A stretch of 64,000 bases of DNA from Streptomyces panaciradicis (GCF_023516615.1 NZ_JAMGBF010000098.1:1-64000), one strand, 5' to 3'; shown: positions 31,597 through 40,870, counted from the stretch's first letter. Made by a program: numbers and translations. Notes: generated by a model from the letters alone, not told the origin.

Positions 31597-31671
31597 TGCC
31601 GCCTGACCGCGAATGCCGGTCGCTGCGGTTAGCGTCGGTCAGCAGTAGCCGACGAGTGGGCGGAGTGCGCG

Positions 31672-32193
31672 GTGGCCAAGGGACAGGAGCAGACGGCGCC
31701 GGACGCCGTGCTGACACGCATCGGACAGGTCGTCATCCTGCACCACGCCGGAGACCGCGAGGAGGCCCGGCACCGCTTCCTCGAGCTGTGGGCCGAGATC
31801 GGCACGGACGGCGACCCGCTGCACCGCTGCACCCTGGCCCACTACATGGCCGACGCCCAGGACGACCCGTCCGACGAGCTGGCCTGGGACCTGAGGGCAC
31901 TGACGGCCGCGGAGGAACTGTCCGGGGGGCGCTGCGCCGGGCACGTGAGCGCCCCCGCGGTGCGGGCGCTGTACCCCTCCCTGCACCTGAACCTGGCCGC
32001 CGACTACCTCAAACTCGGCCGCGACGGTGCCGCCCGTACCCATCTGCGCCGGGCCAGGACCGCCGCCGGCTCGCTCGGCGACGACCGGTACGGCGACGGC
32101 GTGCGGGCGGCCATCAGCCGGCTGGAGTCCAGCCTGGGGGAGCGGGGCGCCGACGGGGACGGACCATGGGGGCCGCCGAGGCAACGGCCCTGA
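31672..32193 (+). CDS. Conserved hypothetical protein with TPR-like helices
   Basis: A 173-residue soluble protein. It contains helical repeats resembling tetratricopeptide units (DREEARHRFLELWAEIG and LHLNLAADYLKLGRDGAARTHLRRARTAAGSL), with LHRCTLAHYMADAQDDPSDELAWDLRAL between. TPR-like folds mediate protein contacts. I do not know the specific family. The GTG at 31672 has GGAG 6 bases before it. The C-terminal 20 residues are Gly/Asp/Pro-rich and probably disordered. Confidence 0.72.
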   Translation: MAKGQEQTAPDAVLTRIGQVVILHHAGDREEARHRFLELWAEIGTDGDPLHRCTLAHYMADAQDDPSDELAWDLRALTAAEELSGGRCAGHVSAPAVRALYPSLHLNLAADYLKLGRDGAARTHLRRARTAAGSLGDDRYGDGVRAAISRLESSLGERGADGDGPWGPPRQRP

Positions 32194-32268
32194 CGGGGCG
32201 GGGGCGCTTCCGAATACTTCCCGGCGCCTCCCGGCGTCTGCGATCGCTTCCCGGCGCCCCGCGGAGGC

Positions 32269-32757
32269 TCAACGCCCGTACGCCTGCTTGCAGATGACCG
32301 ACTCCGGGCTGTCCGCACGCCAGCCGCCGTACCGCCGGCCCAGCGCGCACAGGTCCTTCGTGTTCTTCGGCACCGACCCGCCCACGTCCGGGACCTTGAC
32401 GCGCGGCGGCTGAGGCTGGTGCCGGTGGTGCGGCTGCGGCGCCCGGGGGTGGGGCCGCGGACGGGAGCGGGGCGCGGGCGGCCGCTCGGCCGGCGCGGGC
32501 GCCTTCGCCACCGGTCCGTGGTGCCGCGGTGTCCTGGGCTCCGGCCGCCGGGACGGGCCGATCATCTCCAGCGCCTCCTTGGCCGGCGCCTGCACGGTCT
32601 GCTGCTCGCGCTCACCGTCCGGGCGCGGCGCCGACGGCTGGGACGGTGCCGTCGGCGGCGGGCCGGGGACGGGCGGGCGCTGGACCGTCACGCAGCCGGT
32701 GAGGGCCGCGACAGCGACGGTGACCAGGAGCGCTGCGGTGGTCGTCGTTCGATGCAC
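32269..32757 (-). CDS. Proline-rich putative lipoprotein
   Basis: A 162-residue exported protein. Signal peptide with lipobox LTGC (C22), then about 100 residues dominated by Pro, Arg, His and Ala (wall-spanning, disordered), and a short conserved C-terminal part (KDLCALGRRYGGWRADSPESVICKQAYGR) with two cysteines that may form a disulfide. Function unknown. The GTG at 32757 is chosen because it starts right at the signal peptide; there is no clear ribosome-binding site. Confidence 0.65.
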   Translation of the reverse strand: MHRTTTTAALLVTVAVAALTGCVTVQRPPVPGPPPTAPSQPSAPRPDGEREQQTVQAPAKEALEMIGPSRRPEPRTPRHHGPVAKAPAPAERPPAPRSRPRPHPRAPQPHHRHQPQPPRVKVPDVGGSVPKNTKDLCALGRRYGGWRADSPESVICKQAYGR

Positions 32758-32870
32758 CCGCGCAACGATGGCGTCTCGGCCCGTCCCGCGGAACAGCGGA
32801 CGGGCGGAGGATGCCCCGCACGGGTGATCTCCGGCCCCGTACGGAGGGCGCGCGGGCGGCCGGGCTGACG

Positions 32871-33383
32871 TCAGTCGCCGGTGGCGCCGTCGATCCGCTC
32901 GCGGAGCAGGTCGGCGTGGCCGTTGTGGCGGGCGTACTCCTCGATCATGTGGGTGTAGATCCAGCGGAGGTTGAACTGCTCGCCGGTGCGCCGGTGCCGG
33001 CCCTTGGAGAGGTCGTCCAGGCCGAACCCGGCCGCGATGCGGCGCGCGGCCTCGATCTCGGTCTGCCAGGTCTCTTGCGCCTGCGCCCAGGTGTCCGCCT
33101 CGGTGAGATGGAACTCGCCGTCGGGGTCCTCGTCGGTGAAGTGGATCGGGCCCGCGTCCTCGTCCGCGAGGACCCGTCGGAACCAGCCGCGCTCCACGTC
33201 CGCCATGTGCCGTACCAGCCCCATCAGCGACAGCGTGGACGGCTCCACGGAGGCGGTCCTCAGCTGGGCGTCGGTCAGGCCCTCGCACTTCCAGGCCAGC
33301 GTCTGCCGGTGGTACTCCAGCCAGCCCTCCAGCATGGTGCGTTCGTCGGCGGTGGTCGGGGGTTCACGGCGTTCGGTCGTCAT
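32871..33383 (-). CDS. DinB/DUF664 family protein
   Basis: A 170-residue four-helix-bundle protein of the DinB superfamily (mini-DinB, DUF664). Metal-ligand histidines are visible in LVRHMADVERGWF and in YTHMIEEYARHNGHADLLRERIDG. Related enzymes use mycothiol or similar thiols as cofactor for transfer or isomerisation, but the substrate here is unknown. ATG 33383 was chosen over 33419. It lies next to the deletion scar described at 33540. Confidence 0.85.
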   Translation of the reverse strand: MTTERREPPTTADERTMLEGWLEYHRQTLAWKCEGLTDAQLRTASVEPSTLSLMGLVRHMADVERGWFRRVLADEDAGPIHFTDEDPDGEFHLTEADTWAQAQETWQTEIEAARRIAAGFGLDDLSKGRHRRTGEQFNLRWIYTHMIEEYARHNGHADLLRERIDGATGD

Positions 33384-33422
33384 GGGGGCATCCTCGTCCA
33401 ACCCGCCCGCCGTCACCACGGG

Positions 33423-33548
33423 TTATCGGCCGCCCAGCATGCCGTCGAGCAGTTCCCGCAGCCCCGCCCGGACCTGCTCCGGGCTCGGCGTCTCGGCGTT
33501 GAAGGACCCCGCCACGCAGGAGAACACCAGCCCGTCCGCCCAGGCCAC
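33423..33548 (-). pseudogene. C-terminal remnant of a TetR family regulator
   Basis: About 40 codons read leftwards as GVAWADGLVFSCVAGSFNAE...VRAGLRELLDGMLGGR followed by TAA. This matches the final helices of a TetR C-terminal domain. Upstream of about 33548 the opposite strand encodes an FAD monooxygenase, so the DNA-binding domain and most of the regulator are gone. The best explanation is a deletion that removed the N-termini of two divergent genes together with the promoter region between them. Confidence 0.65.
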
Positions 33549-34577
33549 GCCCTGCGCGCCCTGGACGTCATCGGCCTGGGCGACGAGATCCGGGACCTCG
33601 CCGCCTGGCAGGGTGACGGCGGACTGCGCACCCCGTCCGGCCGCCGGCTCTCCCGCACCAGCGCGGAGGCCGCAGCCCGGCGCTTCAGCGGCCCCCTGGC
33701 CCTGCTGCACCGGGCCACCCTCATCCACAGCCTGGCCGCGCTGCTCCCGCCGGGCACAGTCCGCACGGACGCCGCCGCGACCCTCGCCGACCCGGGCGAC
33801 GTCGGCCGCCCGGCCCGCGTGCGCACCCGCGACGGCGAACTGGAGGCCGACCTGGTCGTCGCCGCGGACGGCATCCACTCCGCCGTACGCGAGCGTCTCT
33901 TCCCCGAGCACCCCGGCCCCGTCCACTCCGGCTTCACCACCTGGCGGGTGGTCGTCCCGCTCCCCGGCGTCGGATTCGCCTCGCACGAGACCTGGGGAAG
34001 GGGCTGCCTGTGGGGCACGCACCCGCTCAAGGACGGCCGGGTGTACGCCTATGCCGCGGCCGTCGCCCCGGCGGGCGAGCACGCGCCCGACGAGCGGGCC
34101 GGACTGCTGCGGCGCTTCGGCCACTGGCACGACCCGATCCCCGCCGTCATCGCCGCCACCCGCCCCGAGGACGTCCTGCGTCACGACGTCCACCACCTCG
34201 CCGCACCGCTGCCCGCCTTCCACCACGGCCGGGTCGCCCTGCTCGGCGACACCGCGCACCCCATGCCGCCGACGCTCGGCCAGGGCGGCAACCAGGCCGT
34301 CGAGGACGCGATCGTGCCGGCACACCACGCCGACGCGCTCGCCGCCTGCACGGCGGCCCGCCTTCCCCGTACGACCGCCATCACCCGCCAGGCGGTCCGG
34401 GCGGCCCGGTTCAGCATGAGCACCGGCCGCGCCCCGACGGCCGTCCGGGACACGGCCCTCGCCGCACTCTCGCGCGCCGTACCCGGGCTCCTGCTGCGGG
34501 GCTTCGCCTCCGTAGCCGACTGGCGGCCGCCGCAGCCGCCGTATGCTTCCGGCAGGAGCACGGCAGGCAAGCGCTAG
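33543..34577 (+). pseudogene. FAD-dependent monooxygenase lacking its N-terminus
   Basis: A coding stretch of about 344 codons. It starts in mid-protein at GHALRALDVIGLGDEIRDLAAWQ, a part that in intact enzymes follows the FAD-binding GxGxxG motif by some 40 residues. It continues through ADLVVAADGIHSAVRERLFP and the second FAD motif LLGDTAHPMPPTLGQGGNQAVEDA to the normal C-terminus and TAG. The first FAD motif and any start codon with a ribosome-binding site are missing, so no active enzyme can be made. At 33543-33550 it abuts a tetR remnant on the other strand. Confidence 0.75.
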
Positions 34578-34590
34578 AGGAGAACACCCC

Positions 34591-35496
34591 GTGAAGGTCG
34601 GCTGCATCGGACTCGGCGACATCGCGCAGAAGGCCTACCTTCCGGTGCTCGGCGCCCTGGCCGGGGTCGAGCTGCACCTGCAGACCCGCACGCCCGCCAC
34701 GCTCGACCGGGTGGCCGACGGCCTGCACCTCCCGGCCGAGCGCCGCCACCGCGACCTCGACTCCCTCCTCGCCCAGGACCTCGACGCCGCCTTCGTGCAC
34801 GCGCCCACCCTCGCGCACCCCGAGATCGTCACGCGGCTGCTCGAAGCAGGGGTGCCGGCCTACGTCGACAAGCCGCTCGCCTACGAACTCGCCGACTCCG
34901 AACGGCTGGTGGCTCTCGCCGAGGAGCGCGGCGTGTCCCTCGCCGTCGGCTTCAACCGGCGCTACGCACCCGGCTACGCGCAGTGCGCCGACCATCCGCG
35001 CGAGCTGATCCTCATGCAGAAGAACCGGATCGGACTGCCGGAGGAGCCCCGGGCGATGATCCTCGACGACTTCATCCACGTCGTCGACACGCTGCGGTTC
35101 CTGGTGCCCGGGCCCGTCGACGACGTGACGGTCCGCGCGCGCGTGGAGGACGGGCTCCTGCACCACGTGGTGCTGCAACTGGCCGGCGACGGCTTCACCG
35201 CGCTCGGCGTGATGAACCGGCTCAGCGGCTCCGCGGAGGAGATCCTGGAGGTGTCCGGGCAGGACACCAAGCGTCAGGTGGTCAACCTCGCCGAGATAGT
35301 CGACCACAAGGGTCAGCCGACCGTGCGGCGGCGCGGGGACTGGGTGCCGGTGGCCCGCCAGCGCGGCATCGAGCAGGCCGTCCTGGCCTTCCTCGACGCG
35401 GTACGCGCGGGCAAGGTGCTCAGCGCCCGGGACGCACTGGCGACTCACGAACTGTGCGAGCGGGTGGTACGTGCGGTCGTGGACCGGGCCGCCTGA
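34591..35496 (+). CDS. Gfo/Idh/MocA family oxidoreductase (MviM-like)
   Basis: A 301-residue NAD(P)-dependent dehydrogenase. The Rossmann motif is GCIGLGDIAQKAYLP and the catalytic lysine lies in YVDKPLA. Members oxidise or reduce sugars, inositols and related compounds. GTG 34591 is preceded by AGAGGAGA. The gene starts 13 bases after the truncated monooxygenase, and its end overlaps the convergent lnt gene by 77 bases. The substrate is not known. Confidence 0.86.
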   Translation: MKVGCIGLGDIAQKAYLPVLGALAGVELHLQTRTPATLDRVADGLHLPAERRHRDLDSLLAQDLDAAFVHAPTLAHPEIVTRLLEAGVPAYVDKPLAYELADSERLVALAEERGVSLAVGFNRRYAPGYAQCADHPRELILMQKNRIGLPEEPRAMILDDFIHVVDTLRFLVPGPVDDVTVRARVEDGLLHHVVLQLAGDGFTALGVMNRLSGSAEEILEVSGQDTKRQVVNLAEIVDHKGQPTVRRRGDWVPVARQRGIEQAVLAFLDAVRAGKVLSARDALATHELCERVVRAVVDRAA

Positions 35497-36985
35497 GCCG
35501 GACCGCCCGCACCCCCTGCGCCGCGCACCACACGGCGAGGATCAGGATCGCGCCCTGCACCGGCCAGTCGCCGTAGCGGGCATACGGGGTGACCCCGTGG
35601 GCCAGCGGGATCTCGAACACCGCGGACGAGCTGCGGTCCGTCCCCACCCACGACCCGATACGCTGCCCGCTCGGACCGTAGACGGCCGACACTCCGGTCA
35701 GCGTCGCGTGCACCATGGGACGGCCGGTCTCGGCGGCGCGCAGAGCGGCCAGCGAGGCGTGCTGCTCGGGCGCCCAGCTCTGCTGGAACGACGACGTCGC
35801 CGACTGCGCGATCAGCAACTCGGCGCCGTCCTGGGCGAGATGGCGGCTCATGTCGGGGAACGCCGACTCGAAGCAGACCATCGGGCCGACGCGCAGCCCG
35901 TGCCCGACGTTCATCACGACCTGTGCCGTGCCGCGCCTGCGGTCCTCGCCGGCCGCCTTGCCGACGGAGGTGACCCAGCCGAGCAGCGAGCGGGCCGGTA
36001 TGTACTCGCCGAAGGGCACCAGCCGCATCTTGTCGTAGCGGTCGCCGGTGAGGCCGTGCGGGCCGACGAGGACGGAACTCTTGTATATGCCGGGCCGGTC
36101 GGAGCGCCGCGCGTCCACGTTGACGAGGATGTCGGCCTTCGTCTGCCGGGACAGCGCGGCGATGCGCCGGGCGAGGTCGGGCCGCTGCCCGAGGTCGTAG
36201 CCGACGCTGCTCTCGCCCCACACGATGAGGTCGAGGCCGCGCCCGGCGAGTTCGCGGGTCAGCCGCTCCTCGCGGTCGAAGCGCCGGTCGGGACCGTCGA
36301 CGACACCGGGCTGCACCACCGCGACCCGCACCCGGCCGTCGATGTCCGGACGCGGCGACCACACCCACGCCGCGGAGGTGGCCGCGGCCGTCGCGACGAT
36401 CCCGGCGACGGCCGGCACCCGCGACTCGCGTACGCACACCAGTACCGCGACGGCCACGTTCACGGCCACCACCAGGAAGCTCAGCAGCCACACCCCGCCG
36501 ACCGAGGCGAGCCGCAGCGCCGGCTCCACCTGCCACTGACTGGAGCCCAGCACGCCCCAGGGGCCGCCCAGCCCCTGCCACGAGCGCACCAGCTCCACCA
36601 TCAGCCAGGCCGACGGCACGACGAGAAGGCCGGCCAGGATCTGCCCCGGCCCGGGCACCCCGCCCAGGAAACGGCGCACCAGCCAGCCCCACGGCACCCA
36701 CAGCGCGCCCAGGAGCGCCGCCAGCACGAAGATGAAGACGTTCAGGCTCGGCAGCAGCCAGTGGTGCACCGCCACCATGTACCCGAACCCGCCGCACCAG
36801 CCGTCGTACGCCGCCCGTTTCCCGGTCGGCGCGGAGCGGACCAGCACGATCCACGGCACGAGGGCGACGTACGCGAACCACCACAGCGACGGCGCGGGGA
36901 AGGCGAACATCGGCAGGGCGCCGGTCAGCGCGGCGACCGCCGAGCGACGCCACGGAGAGGCGAGCCATGGACCCAAGGTCTTCAT
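35420..36985 (-). CDS. lnt: Apolipoprotein N-acyltransferase
   Basis: A 521-residue membrane enzyme that adds a third acyl chain to the N-terminal cysteine of lipoproteins. The N-terminal half has about six to eight membrane helices; the C-terminal half is a nitrilase domain with the catalytic triad E258 (VWGES), K319 (DRYDKMRLVPFGEY) and C371 (MVCFES). All three residues are intact. Streptomyces carries Lnt homologues although it is Gram-positive; this window also encodes several lipoproteins that could be substrates. The last about 26 codons overlap the convergent oxidoreductase gene. Confidence 0.92.
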   Translation of the reverse strand: MKTLGPWLASPWRRSAVAALTGALPMFAFPAPSLWWFAYVALVPWIVLVRSAPTGKRAAYDGWCGGFGYMVAVHHWLLPSLNVFIFVLAALLGALWVPWGWLVRRFLGGVPGPGQILAGLLVVPSAWLMVELVRSWQGLGGPWGVLGSSQWQVEPALRLASVGGVWLLSFLVVAVNVAVAVLVCVRESRVPAVAGIVATAAATSAAWVWSPRPDIDGRVRVAVVQPGVVDGPDRRFDREERLTRELAGRGLDLIVWGESSVGYDLGQRPDLARRIAALSRQTKADILVNVDARRSDRPGIYKSSVLVGPHGLTGDRYDKMRLVPFGEYIPARSLLGWVTSVGKAAGEDRRRGTAQVVMNVGHGLRVGPMVCFESAFPDMSRHLAQDGAELLIAQSATSSFQQSWAPEQHASLAALRAAETGRPMVHATLTGVSAVYGPSGQRIGSWVGTDRSSSAVFEIPLAHGVTPYARYGDWPVQGAILILAVWCAAQGVRAVRLRRPGPRPHVPPARTVRESPVRPGR

Positions 36986-37055
36986 ACGGCCCCTCTCTAC
37001 CCAGCTATGCCTCCAGTGTGCGTGTTTTCCGTGATCCGGGACAGAGCGGCCGAGA

Positions 37056-37550
37056 TCATTCGGCCACGGACGCGGGCCGGGGCCCGGCCGTGCGCCGCCA
37101 CTTCTCCTCGACGACGACCTCCGTCAGCCGCCAGCCGTCGTCCGTGCGCAGCAGGGCGAAGGCGTAGCGCCCGCCGCACACGAAGTCGGGCACGGAACCG
37201 TCCGGATCGAATCGCATCGGATTGACGTAGTCGGCCCGCACCCGGGCCGTGTCGCCGGTGTCCTGCTCCAGGGTTCCGAAGCGCACCCGGCGGTTGACGA
37301 TGAGATGCTGCCGCATCGGGAAGAGCAGCATGCTCTCGGCGAGCCAGCCGGCGACGGTCACCGCGTCCCCCTCGATGCCGCCCGCCGAGCGGTAGTCGGC
37401 GCGCCCGTCGGGCGCGAACAGCCCCCGGTACCCCTCCCAGTCGCCGTCGTCCACCGCCGTCGCGTAGTCGGTGACCACCTCGTCGACGGCCAGCCGGTCC
37501 ATCACGGTCGCGAGCTCCACACGCTGCGTCATCGGCTCAGTGTTGGGCAT
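37056..37550 (-). CDS. Nuclear transport factor 2 family protein (SnoaL-like)
   Basis: A 164-residue protein of the SnoaL/NTF2 cone fold, with MDRLAVDEVVTDYATAVDDGDWEGYRGLFAPDGRADY at the start and DGWRLTEVVVEEKWR near the end. This fold houses diverse isomerases, hydratases and non-catalytic binding proteins. No pathway context is visible. The start is 37550 or 37532 (MTQRVE); neither has a good ribosome-binding site. Confidence 0.78.
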   Translation of the reverse strand: MPNTEPMTQRVELATVMDRLAVDEVVTDYATAVDDGDWEGYRGLFAPDGRADYRSAGGIEGDAVTVAGWLAESMLLFPMRQHLIVNRRVRFGTLEQDTGDTARVRADYVNPMRFDPDGSVPDFVCGGRYAFALLRTDDGWRLTEVVVEEKWRRTAGPRPASVAE

Positions 37551-37703
37551 GAGGCGGGCCGGGCCAAGGGGCCTGGCGGCACATTCGGCATTCGTCGTTC
37601 CGCGCGGCCCGCACGGCCGCCGGAGCCCCTCCCGGCCGAACCGGACCTCAACTCCCTTGCCGCACAGGCCGATTACCAGGTGATGCCGGGGCGGTCCGCT
37701 TCC

Positions 37704-37709
37704 TATACT
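37704..37709 (+). promoter_or_regulatory. -10 element of a leaderless LLM gene
   Basis: TATACT at 37704-37709 lies 6 bases upstream of the ATG at 37716, with no ribosome-binding site between. The transcript should begin at or next to the A of the start codon. The -35 is not obvious. Confidence 0.5.
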
Positions 37710-37715
37710 GACCGA

Positions 37716-38690
37716 ATGATCACCGTACCGCTCAGCGCGCTCGAGGTGGCCATGGTCCAGTCGGGCACCCCGGCCGCGGACACGTTGCGCGACACCACCG
37801 CGTTCGCCCGGCGCATCGAGGACCTCGGCTACGCACGGCTCTGGTACGCGGAACACCACCACTCCCCGGCCATCGGGGCGTTCCCGCCGGTCGTCCTGAC
37901 CGCCCACGCGGCCGCCCTGACCTCGTCCCTCAGGCTCGGTTCCGGAGGAGTCCTCGCGCCGAACCACGCCCCGATCACGCTGGCGGAGCAGTTCGGGACG
38001 CTCGCCGCACTGCACCCGGACCGTATCGACCTGGGCATCGGGCGCGGCCCCGGCACCTTCGACGAGCCCACGGCCAAAGCCCTGCGCCGCGGGGCGGCCC
38101 CGACCACGGACGCCGAGTACCGCGACGACGTCACGGCGATCCTGCGGTACCTCGTGGACGAGGTGGCGCTCGGCCCGCTCCCCGAACCCTGGCTGCTGTC
38201 CTCCAGCACCGCCGGTGCCGCGCTCGCCGCCGAAATGGGCCTGCCGATCGCCTTCGCCCACCACATCCGCCCCGACAACACCGCGGCCGCGCTCGGCCAC
38301 TATCGCGATCACTTCACGCCGTCCCGCTGGTGCGCGCGGCCGCGCGTGCTGGTGTGCGTGGAGACGGTGTGCGCCGACACGGACGAGGAGGCCGCGCGGC
38401 TGGCGGGCCCGATGGAGGTGGTCAAGACCGGTCTGGTGCAGGGGCGCAGTGAGATCCCGTTCCCGACGCCCGAGGAGGCGGCGGCCCACGCCTTCACGGA
38501 GCAGGAGGAGGGGATGCTCGCGGCCTTCCGTTCGCAGCAGGCGCACGGATCGCCGGCGTCCGTGGTGAAGCGGCTGGCGGATGTCGTGGAAGCGACGGGA
38601 GCGGACGAGCTGATGCTGGTGACGCCGGTCCACGCGCTCGCCGACCGGCTGCGGTCGTACGAGCTCGTGCGGGAGCACGCCCGGGCGTAG
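37716..38690 (+). CDS. LLM class flavin-dependent oxidoreductase
   Basis: A 324-residue luciferase-like enzyme (MsnO8 type) with LGYARLWYAEHHHSPAIG, SLRLGSGGVLAPNHAPITLAEQFG and HPDRIDLGIGRGPG. It would use reduced FMN or F420 for oxygenation or hydride transfer; the substrate is unknown. It is probably translated from a leaderless mRNA. It lies between a divergent NTF2-like gene and an SDR gene that starts about 100 bases downstream. Confidence 0.88.
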   Translation: MITVPLSALEVAMVQSGTPAADTLRDTTAFARRIEDLGYARLWYAEHHHSPAIGAFPPVVLTAHAAALTSSLRLGSGGVLAPNHAPITLAEQFGTLAALHPDRIDLGIGRGPGTFDEPTAKALRRGAAPTTDAEYRDDVTAILRYLVDEVALGPLPEPWLLSSSTAGAALAAEMGLPIAFAHHIRPDNTAAALGHYRDHFTPSRWCARPRVLVCVETVCADTDEEAARLAGPMEVVKTGLVQGRSEIPFPTPEEAAAHAFTEQEEGMLAAFRSQQAHGSPASVVKRLADVVEATGADELMLVTPVHALADRLRSYELVREHARA

Positions 38691-38751
38691 ATTTCCCGGG
38701 GGAGATGCCTCCGGACCGCAGACCCGAGGTTCATGGACGGCTAGGGTGATC

Positions 38752-38765
38752 GATGATCGATCATC
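38752..38765. promoter_or_regulatory. Perfect palindrome GATGATCGATCATC
   Basis: A 14-bp perfect palindrome, 23 bases upstream of the SDR start at 38789. It could be an operator for that gene. It overlaps an alternative in-frame ATG (38753), which has no ribosome-binding site. Confidence 0.4.
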
Positions 38766-38788
38766 ACGGCTCCGTTGCGGGAGGTCCC

Positions 38789-39529
38789 ATGAAACGCCTC
38801 GTCACCGTCGTCACCGGCGGCAGCAGGGGAATCGGTGCCGCCACCTGCCTGCGGCTCGCGTCCGAAGGGCACGACGTGGCGGTCGGGTACGTCCGTGACG
38901 CCGAGGCCGCCGAGAAGGTGGCGGACGCAGTGCGCGAGGCGGGGGCCCGCGCGGTCGCGGTGCGGGTGGACACCTCCGTGGAGGCCGACGTCGAGCGGCT
39001 CTTCGAGACGGCGGAGCGGGAACTGGGGCCGGTGACGGGGCTGGTGAACAACGCCGGGGTGACCGGCCTGCTGGGCCGTCTCGCGGACACGGACACGGCG
39101 ACCCTGCGCCGGGTCGTCGACGTCAACCTGCTGGGCACGCTGCTGTGTTCGCGCCGTGCGGCACAGCTGATGACGGCACGGGGCGCCGGAGTCATCGTGA
39201 ACGTGTCGTCGGGCGCGGCCACCCTCGGCAGCCCCGGGGAGTACGTGCACTACGCGGCGACCAAGGCCGCGGTCGACGCGCTCACGGTGGGTCTCGCCAA
39301 GGAACTCGGCCCGGACGGCATCCGCGTCAACGCGGTCGCCCCGGGCGCCGTCGACACCGAGATGCACGCGGCGATGGGGGACCCGGACCGCGCCTGGCGT
39401 ATGGCGGAGGGCATCCCGCTACGGCGTCCGGGGCGGGCGGAGGAGATCGCGGCGGCCATCGCGTGGCTGATGTCACCGGACGCGTCGTACACGACGGGAG
39501 CGGTGCTGCGTGTGGCCGGCGGGCGGTGA
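38789..39529 (+). CDS. Short-chain dehydrogenase/reductase (SDR)
   Basis: A 246-residue SDR with TGGSRGIG, NNAG and the active-site stretch NVSSGAATLGSPGEYVHYAATKAA containing Ser, Tyr and Lys. It resembles FabG/glucose dehydrogenase-type enzymes. ATG 38789 follows GGGAGG at the right spacing. No partner gene is evident. Its promoter region has the palindrome at 38752-38765. Confidence 0.87.
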   Translation: MKRLVTVVTGGSRGIGAATCLRLASEGHDVAVGYVRDAEAAEKVADAVREAGARAVAVRVDTSVEADVERLFETAERELGPVTGLVNNAGVTGLLGRLADTDTATLRRVVDVNLLGTLLCSRRAAQLMTARGAGVIVNVSSGAATLGSPGEYVHYAATKAAVDALTVGLAKELGPDGIRVNAVAPGAVDTEMHAAMGDPDRAWRMAEGIPLRRPGRAEEIAAAIAWLMSPDASYTTGAVLRVAGGR

Positions 39530-39541
39530 GGGCGACCGGCC

Positions 39542-39721
39542 TCAGGCCGCCTGGATGACGTCTTCTCGGATCGCCGCCGCCCACTCGACCACCAAAAGCT
39601 CGTACTCCGCGCGCTCCTGGGCCGACAGCGAGCCGCCCGCGCGCGTCCACAGCGCCCGGATCTGCTCGTTCACCTCGGCGGCAGAGCGCACGGAACCAGA
39701 GGTAAAGGAATCGGGGGACAT
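39542..39721 (-). CDS. Small conserved hypothetical protein
   Basis: A 59-residue protein, MSPDSFTSGSVRSAAEVNEQIR ... LSAQERAEYELLVVEWAAAIREDV. It is mostly helical and acidic; similar short proteins occur in Streptomyces without known function. ATG 39721 was chosen over 39751 because conservation begins there. TAGGCT lies 7 bases upstream of it without a ribosome-binding site, so the mRNA may be leaderless. Confidence 0.6.
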   Translation of the reverse strand: MSPDSFTSGSVRSAAEVNEQIRALWTRAGGSLSAQERAEYELLVVEWAAAIREDVIQAA

Positions 39722-39847
39722 GCGGACAAGCCTAGGGGCAAGCACTGACACTGCGCTACCGGTCGGCTACTGATCCCGTATGTCTTTGCTCACGGCTTAT
39801 TTGATCACTCGCGGTTGATCCGTCATCTACCTTCCGTGGCCGCGTCC

Positions 39848-40870
39848 TCAGCGCCAGCCGAGCTCGGGCGCGACGTGCGTCAGGATGCTGTCGAGGACAT
39901 GGGCGTTGTAGTGGACGCCCAGTTGGTTGGGCACGGTGAGCAGCAGGGTGTCGGCCGCCGCGACGGCCTCGTCCTCGGCCAGCTGTTTGACGAGTACGTC
40001 CGGCTCCGCGGCGTACGACCGGCCGAAGATGCTGCGCGTGTTGGCGTCGATGTACCCGATCTGGTCCTTCGAGTCGCGGTCGTGGCCGAAGTACGCGCGG
40101 TCCCTCTCGTCGACGAGGGGGAAGATGCTGCGGCTGACCGACACCCTGGGGGTGCGGGTGTGGCCGGCGGCCCGCCACGCCTCGTGGTACGCCTCGATCT
40201 GCTTGCGCTGCTGGACATGGAGCGGCTCGCCGCTCTCGTCGTCCTTGAGGGTCGAGCTCTGCAGGTTCATGCCGAGCCCGGCGGCCCAGACCGCGGTGGC
40301 GTTCGAGCCGGAGCCCCACCAGATGCGGTCCCGCAGACCTTCCGAGTGCGGTTCGATGCGCAGCAGGCCCGGCGGGTTGGCGAACATCGGGCTGGGGTCG
40401 GGCTCCGCGAATCCCTCACCGCGGAGCACGTCGAGCAGTCGCTCGGTGTGCGCGCGGGCCAGATCGGCGTCGGTTCCCCCCTCCGGCGGGCGGTGGCCGA
40501 AGTGCCGCCAGCCGTCGACGACCTGCTCCGGTGACCCTCGGCTGAGGCCGAGCTGGAGCCGGCCGCCCGAGATCAGATCGGCCGCGCCCGCGTCCTCCGC
40601 CATGTACAGGGGGTTCTCGTAGCGCATGTCGATCACGCCGGTGCCGATCTCGATCCGGCTGGTGCGCGCGCCGATCGCCGCGAGCAGCGGGAACGGCGAG
40701 GCGTGCTGCCGGGCGAAGTGGTGGACCCGGAAGTACGCGCCGTCCGCTCCCAGTTCCTCGGCGGCGACCGCGAGGTCGATCGCCTGCAGCAGGGAGTCGG
40801 AGGCGGAACGCGTCCGGGAGTGCGGCGACGGTGTCCAGTGCCCGAATGACAGGAACCCGATCTTTTTCAT
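39848..40870 (-). CDS. LLM class flavin-dependent oxidoreductase
   Basis: A 340-residue luciferase-like monooxygenase: MKKIGFLSFGHWTP at the start, AEELGADGAYFRVHHFARQ, RIEIGTGVIDMRYENPLYMAEDAGAADLISGGRLQLGLSRGSPEQV. This is the family that uses FMNH2 and oxygen. It is encoded just downstream of a MarR regulator on the same strand (55 bases apart), suggesting MarR controls it, as is common for redox- or xenobiotic-responsive flavoenzymes. The start has GAAAG upstream. Confidence 0.88.
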   Translation of the reverse strand: MKKIGFLSFGHWTPSPHSRTRSASDSLLQAIDLAVAAEELGADGAYFRVHHFARQHASPFPLLAAIGARTSRIEIGTGVIDMRYENPLYMAEDAGAADLISGGRLQLGLSRGSPEQVVDGWRHFGHRPPEGGTDADLARAHTERLLDVLRGEGFAEPDPSPMFANPPGLLRIEPHSEGLRDRIWWGSGSNATAVWAAGLGMNLQSSTLKDDESGEPLHVQQRKQIEAYHEAWRAAGHTRTPRVSVSRSIFPLVDERDRAYFGHDRDSKDQIGYIDANTRSIFGRSYAAEPDVLVKQLAEDEAVAAADTLLLTVPNQLGVHYNAHVLDSILTHVAPELGWR

